From an uncultured Oscillospiraceae bacterium (GTDB lineage: Bacteria; Bacillota; Clostridia; Oscillospirales; Oscillospiraceae), in assembly GCA_910577415.1 (NCBI GenBank), contig CAJTLK010000002.1:1-51614 (forward strand): a stretch of DNA of 51,614 bases. Reading direction: 5' to 3'. Under the pieces are notes generated by a model, which was not told the origin of the DNA, searched no databases, and worked only from the letters and a program-made list of their open reading frames with translations. The stretch's first letter is position 1. Every line of letters starts with the position of its first letter. This document shows positions 48,084 through 51,614 of this stretch, one piece after another. A program made the position numbers and the translations under genes.

Positions 48084-49463
48084 TTGTTCCAGACACTTAA
48101 GAACGCCTGGAAGGTCCCAGAGCTGAAGAACAAGATCCTCTTTACTATCTTCGCGCTCCTGGTCTTCCGGCTGGGCTCGGCTGTGCCTGTGCCCTTCATC
48201 ATGACCGAGTCCCTCAAGGGCTATTTTAACTCCATGTCCGGCACCATCTTCGGTCTGCTGGGCACCATGAACGGCACCGGCTTCTCTATGGCCGCTGTTT
48301 TCGCCCTGGGCGTACAGCCCTATATCAACAGCTCCATCATCATCGAGCTGCTGACCGTGGCCATCCCCGCTCTGGAGCGGCTGGCCAAGGAGGGCGGCGA
48401 GGAGGGCCGTAAGAAGATCGCGGCCATCACCCGGTACACCACCGTAGCCATCGCCCTGCTCCAGGGCTTCGGCTACTACACCATCATCAAGAGTCAGAAC
48501 ATGCTGGACCTGGGCGGCATGAACGGCCTTTGGGCCGGGATCGTCATTGTTTTCACCTTCGTGGCCGGCTCTGCCTTCGTCATGTGGCTGGGCGAGCAGA
48601 TCACGGACAAGGGCATTGGCAACGGTATCTCCATGATCCTGTTTGCCGGTATCCTGTCCCGTATGCCTAGCATGATCTCCTCCGTGATCTCCGGTGTGCA
48701 GCAGTGGTTCACCAACAACAATCTCACCGCTGAGCAGATCGAGCAGATCGGCGGCGTGGAGAGCGACCTCTACAAGAGCCTTGTGGCCAGTGCCCTCCAT
48801 CCGGCTCTGGTGCCGGTGCTCATCCTGGGTGTGCTGTTCCTCATCGTTTTCGTGGTGTTCATCCAGAATGCTGAGCGGAAGATCCCGGTGCAGTACGCCA
48901 AGCGGGTGGTGGGCCGGAAGATGTACGGCGGCCAGTCCAGCCATATCCCCATGAAGGTGAATATGGCCGGCGTGCTTCCCATCATCTTTGCCCAGTCCAT
49001 CGCCTCCCTGCCCGCCACCATCTGTGCCTTTGCCGGCGTCACCAGCCAGAGCGAGGGGTTCTGGGGCGGCTTCCTGCGAGTGTTTGACGCCAACGGTTGG
49101 GTATACGGCATCGTCTACTTCTTCCTGATCCTGGCGTTCAGCTATTTCTACTCCACCATGCAGTTCGATCCCACCGAGGTGGCCAACAACCTGAAGAAGA
49201 ACGGCGGCTTTGTCCCCGGCTTCCGTCCGGGCAAGCCCACCGCCGATTTTATTCGCAAGGTGCTCAACAAGATCACCTTCTTCGGCGCTATGTTCCTCTC
49301 CGTGGTCGCTATCCTGCCCATCGTTACGGGCAACATCGTGGGTCAGTCCAGTCTGGCCATTGGCGGAACCTCCATCATCATCGTGGTGGGCGTTGCCCTG
49401 GAGACCTCCAAGGCGCTGGAGGCCCAGCTCATGATGCGTCACTACAAGGGTTTCCTTGAGTAA
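48084..49463 (+). CDS. secY: Protein translocase subunit SecY
   Basis: 459 residues with ten membrane helices; the central channel of the Sec translocon. FQTLKNAWKVPELKNKILFTIFALLVFRLGSAVPVP at the start, PYINSSIIIELLTVAIPALERLAKEGGEEGRKKI, and QYAKRVVGRKMYGGQSSHIPMKVN are conserved. The start is TTG, two bases after rplO ends, with GAGGTGATC upstream, so it is likely translationally coupled. Confidence 0.97.
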   Translation: MFQTLKNAWKVPELKNKILFTIFALLVFRLGSAVPVPFIMTESLKGYFNSMSGTIFGLLGTMNGTGFSMAAVFALGVQPYINSSIIIELLTVAIPALERLAKEGGEEGRKKIAAITRYTTVAIALLQGFGYYTIIKSQNMLDLGGMNGLWAGIVIVFTFVAGSAFVMWLGEQITDKGIGNGISMILFAGILSRMPSMISSVISGVQQWFTNNNLTAEQIEQIGGVESDLYKSLVASALHPALVPVLILGVLFLIVFVVFIQNAERKIPVQYAKRVVGRKMYGGQSSHIPMKVNMAGVLPIIFAQSIASLPATICAFAGVTSQSEGFWGGFLRVFDANGWVYGIVYFFLILAFSYFYSTMQFDPTEVANNLKKNGGFVPGFRPGKPTADFIRKVLNKITFFGAMFLSVVAILPIVTGNIVGQSSLAIGGTSIIIVVGVALETSKALEAQLMMRHYKGFLE

Positions 49464-49476
49464 GGCGGGCTGAGAG

Positions 49477-50112
49477 ATGATGAAGCTGATATTTCTGGGC
49501 CCTCCGGGCGCCGGAAAAGGCACCCAGGCGGCTATCATCAGCAAAGCGCTCTCCATTCCCACCATCTCCACCGGCGATATGCTCCGCGCCGCCGTCAAGG
49601 CTGGTACAGAGCTGGGTAAACAGGCCAAGTCTCTTATCGACGCGGGCAAGTTGGTCCCAGACGCTGTCATCATCCCCATGGTGGCCCAGCGGGTGGCACA
49701 GGACGATTGTCAAAACGGCTATATCCTGGACGGGGTGCCCCGCACCATCGCCCAGGCCGAAGAGCTGGAGAAGGCCGGGATCACCTTTGACCACGTGATC
49801 TCCATTGAGACCGACGACGCTGTCATTCGGGACCGCCTCACCGGACGCCGGGTCTGCCCCGGCTGCGGCGCTACCTTCCACGTGACGGGCAATCCGCCCA
49901 GGACCGAGGGAGTGTGCGACGTGTGCGGCGAGAAGCTGATCCAGCGCAAGGACGACGCCGCCGACACCATTGCTCACCGCCTGGAGATCTACCACAGCGA
50001 GACCGAACCGCTCAAGGAGTTCTATGCTGAGCGGGGGTTGCTCCGGGCAGTGAAGGATACCGGCGGTATCGACAGCACCAACGCTATTATTATGGATATT
50101 CTGGGGAAGTGA
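49477..50112 (+). CDS. adk: Adenylate kinase, zinc-lid type
   Basis: 211 residues. The P-loop GPPGAGKGTQA is near residue 9-19, STGDMLRAAVKAGTELG is the AMP site, and the lid has two CxxC pairs (CPGCGATF and CDVCGEKL) for zinc, as in Gram-positive enzymes. It interconverts ATP+AMP and 2 ADP. MM at the start leaves either ATG (49477 or 49480) possible. Confidence 0.97.
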   Translation: MMKLIFLGPPGAGKGTQAAIISKALSIPTISTGDMLRAAVKAGTELGKQAKSLIDAGKLVPDAVIIPMVAQRVAQDDCQNGYILDGVPRTIAQAEELEKAGITFDHVISIETDDAVIRDRLTGRRVCPGCGATFHVTGNPPRTEGVCDVCGEKLIQRKDDAADTIAHRLEIYHSETEPLKEFYAERGLLRAVKDTGGIDSTNAIIMDILGK

Positions 50113-50116
50113 CGGT

Positions 50117-50887
50117 ATGGAAATGATCTCCATTAAGTCCCCCAGGGACATTGAAAAGATGCGTGCCGCGGGGCGTCTTACCGCCCGGGCAAGAGCGTTG
50201 GCCGGCTCCATGATCCGCCCCGGCGTTACCACCGGGGAGATCGACAAGGCCGTGCGGAAGTTTATCGAAAGCCAAGGCGCCAAGCCCTCATTCCTGGGCT
50301 ACGGCGGGTTTCCCGCCTCCATCTGCGCATCGGTGAATGAAGTGGTCATCCACGGCATTCCCGGGAACAGAAAGCTTCAGGAGGGCGACATTGTATCCAT
50401 CGACGTAGGGGCCTATCTGGACGGTTTCCATGGGGACTGTGCCGCCACCTTTCCCTGCGGAGAGGTGACAGACGAGGCCCAAAAGCTCATTGACGTGACC
50501 AAGCAGAGCTTTTTCGAGGGGATCAAGCTGGCGAAAGTGGGACAGCGGGTGTCGGACATCGGCCACGCCGTCCAACAGTATGTGGAGGGCTTTGGTTACA
50601 GTGTGGTCCGGGATTTTGTGGGCCACGGTGTAGGCAGAAATATGCACGAGCCCCCCGAGGTGCCCAACTATGGCGCGGCGGGACACGGAGCCAGGCTTCA
50701 GCCTGGGATGGTCATTGCCGTAGAACCCATGGTGTGCGCCGGCGACTGGCGGGTGAAGGTGCTGGGAGACAAGTGGACCACCGTGTCCGCCGACGGCTCT
50801 CTCACCGCTCACTACGAGAACACCATTCTCATCACCGACGGCGAGCCGGAGATCCTTACCGATCCCGGCGACGGCTCCGCGATATGA
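50117..50887 (+). CDS. map: Methionine aminopeptidase, type I
   Basis: 256 residues. Removes the N-terminal Met from new proteins. The metal ligands are in VSIDVGAYLDGFHGDCAATF (two Asp), FVGHGVGRNMHEPPEVPNYG (His), the VIAVEPMVC Glu and the final Glu in HYENTILIT. It follows adk by 4 bp in the usual secY-adk-map order. Confidence 0.97.
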   Translation: MEMISIKSPRDIEKMRAAGRLTARARALAGSMIRPGVTTGEIDKAVRKFIESQGAKPSFLGYGGFPASICASVNEVVIHGIPGNRKLQEGDIVSIDVGAYLDGFHGDCAATFPCGEVTDEAQKLIDVTKQSFFEGIKLAKVGQRVSDIGHAVQQYVEGFGYSVVRDFVGHGVGRNMHEPPEVPNYGAAGHGARLQPGMVIAVEPMVCAGDWRVKVLGDKWTTVSADGSLTAHYENTILITDGEPEILTDPGDGSAI

Positions 50888-50933
50888 AGCGCAGCCGCCA
50901 AAGGGCGCTGTGTCAGCAAGGAGGGAATCACGC

Positions 50934-51152
50934 TTGGCAAAAGACGATATGATCGAGGTGGAGGGCACTGTTGTAGAGTCCCTCCCCAACACCACGTTCC
51001 GGGTGGATATCGGCAGCGGCCACATCATCCTGGCCCACATTTCCGGGAAGCTGCGGATGAACTTCATTCGTATTCTCCCCGGCGATAAGGTCACGGTACA
51101 GATGTCGCCCTATGACCTGACCCGTGGAAGGATCACCTGGCGGACCAAATAA
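50934..51152 (+). CDS. infA: Translation initiation factor IF-1
   Basis: 72 residues, the exact standard length. From TTG at 50934 it reads AKDDMIEVEGTVVESLPNTTFRVDIGSGHIILAHISGKLRMNFIRILPGDKVTVQMSPYDLTRGRITWR. AAGGAGGG 7 bases upstream and the standard length support this start; an in-frame extension upstream has no ribosome site. IF-1 blocks the A site during initiation. Confidence 0.97.
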   Translation: MAKDDMIEVEGTVVESLPNTTFRVDIGSGHIILAHISGKLRMNFIRILPGDKVTVQMSPYDLTRGRITWRTK

Positions 51153-51396
51153 GGACGCCAAAACAATGTATCCCCGGCGGAGGTTCCGCCATGTAACTAT
51201 CAACGACCCGTGTTCGCCGCAGACCTTGCCCTGCTCTTGACCTTGACCTTGATGGGGTCCCCGCAAAAACGGTCCCCAGCTTTTGTGGGGAAAGGAGGAG
51301 CAGCGGAATGCCTTTGCATTCGGGCTTGCCCGGAAGCGAAGGATATGTAGCTTGCGACGACGCGGGGGCCGTAAGGCATTCACAAGGAGGTTTATC
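51153..51396 (+). promoter_or_regulatory. Long structured gap between infA and rpmJ
   Basis: 244 bp with no gene. It contains a GGCGGA/TCCGCC hairpin near 51177-51190, a direct repeat of TTGACC (about 51237-51248), a 10-pair stem (51259-51268/51281-51290, one G-U), and two competing pairings of 51306-51314: a local GAATGC/GCATTC hairpin (51306-51311/51316-51321) or a 9-bp long-range pair with 51373-51381 just before the rpmJ ribosome site. Such alternatives are consistent with a regulated leader, but no ligand or factor is known. Confidence 0.45.
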
Positions 51397-51510
51397 ATGA
51401 AAGTAAGACCGTCCGTGAAGCCCATGTGCGAGAAGTGCAAGATCATCAAGCGCAAGGGCAAGGTCATGGTTATCTGCGAAAACCCCAAGCATAAACAAAG
51501 ACAAGGTTAA
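51397..51510 (+). CDS. rpmJ: 50S ribosomal protein L36, zinc type
   Basis: 37 residues: KVRPSVKPMCEKCKIIKRKGKVMVICENPKHKQRQG with CxxC, Cys and His as zinc ligands. AAGGAGG precedes the start. It lies between infA and rpsM as in most Firmicutes. Confidence 0.97.
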   Translation: MKVRPSVKPMCEKCKIIKRKGKVMVICENPKHKQRQG

Positions 51511-51527
51511 GGAGGTGCTGAAACAGT

Positions 51528-51614
51528 ATGGCTCGTATTTCTGGAGTTGACCTGCCGAGAGACAAGCGGATCGAGATCGGTCTGACCTATATCTTCGGCA
51601 TCGGGCGCACCAGC
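51528..51614 (+). CDS. rpsM: 30S ribosomal protein S13, N-terminal part (cut by window end)
   Basis: The first 29 codons are present: ARISGVDLPRDKRIEIGLTYIFGIGRTS is the S13 N-terminus. GGAGG lies upstream. The rest, and probably rpsK-rpsD-rpoA-rplQ, should follow beyond the window. Confidence 0.95.
   Translation, partial: MARISGVDLPRDKRIEIGLTYIFGIGRTS

Noticed and set aside
48003..49679. 558-codon open frame opposite secY/adk
   Set aside because: Antisense shadow; the plus-strand genes are certain and the product is low-complexity His/Gly/Asp.

Overview
The window looks like a chromosomal segment of a GC-rich, spore-forming, anaerobic Firmicute, most likely an Oscillospiraceae (Flavonifractor/Intestinimonas/Lawsonibacter-like) gut bacterium. 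This placement is inferred from gene content, not from a database search. The supporting features are AGGAGG-type ribosome sites, a Gls24-FakA pair, a two-gene SufCB-type Fe-S assembly system, zinc-type S14 and adenylate kinase, an archaeal-type prolyl-tRNA synthetase, collagen-like spore-surface proteins, and the paired radical-SAM/DUF4130 DNA-repair genes.

Layout. 1-4.0 kb: a hairpin-rich stretch, prfC (-), an autoregulated MerR regulator (+), a HAD phosphatase (-), and tRNA-Arg(CCU) followed by a decayed second tRNA copy. 4.0-8.1 kb: a putative spore-surface island with three proteins sharing one N-terminal domain (two with collagen-like GXT repeats, one interrupted by an in-frame UGA) and a glycosyltransferase. 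8.2-13.4 kb (-): a secreted FMN/FAD reductase lipoprotein, an uncharacterised protein, and SufB/SufC-like Fe-S assembly. 13.6-19.4 kb (+): an SDR reductase and a complete branched-chain amino-acid ABC transporter (livJHMGF). 19.5-22.5 kb (-): radical-SAM DNA-repair protein, its DUF4130 partner and a thioredoxin reductase, behind a promoter with LexA-like sites. 22.8-29.2 kb (+): TatD nuclease with its linked radical-SAM protein, a Gls24-FakA pair, a patatin-like lipase and proS. 29.2-29.8 kb: a second hairpin-rich intergenic stretch. 29.8-38.0 kb: a YbjN-like gene (-), then one compact operon carrying the whole shikimate pathway plus P-protein (aroF, aroB, aroA, aroC, pheA, aroK, aroQ, aroE). 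38.1-51.6 kb: the S10-spc-alpha ribosomal super-operon from rpsJ through secY-adk-map-infA-rpmJ into rpsM, which is cut by the window edge.

How it works together. The right half is housekeeping: aromatic amino-acid synthesis from DAHP to chorismate and phenylpyruvate, then ribosome assembly and protein export. The left half is accessory: spore surface, flavin-linked respiration-like reduction, amino-acid uptake and DNA repair.

The most interesting observations are: (a) two roughly 110-nt elements at 22561 and 26667 with conserved loops, diverged but base-pair-compensated stems and no family name I recognise; (b) two intergenic clusters of tightly packed hairpins 29 kb apart that share a hairpin core; (c) the UGA-interrupted spore-surface gene together with a 50-bp perfect inverted repeat linking it to its divergent neighbour; and (d) LexA-like sites in the promoter of the radical-SAM DNA-repair operon.
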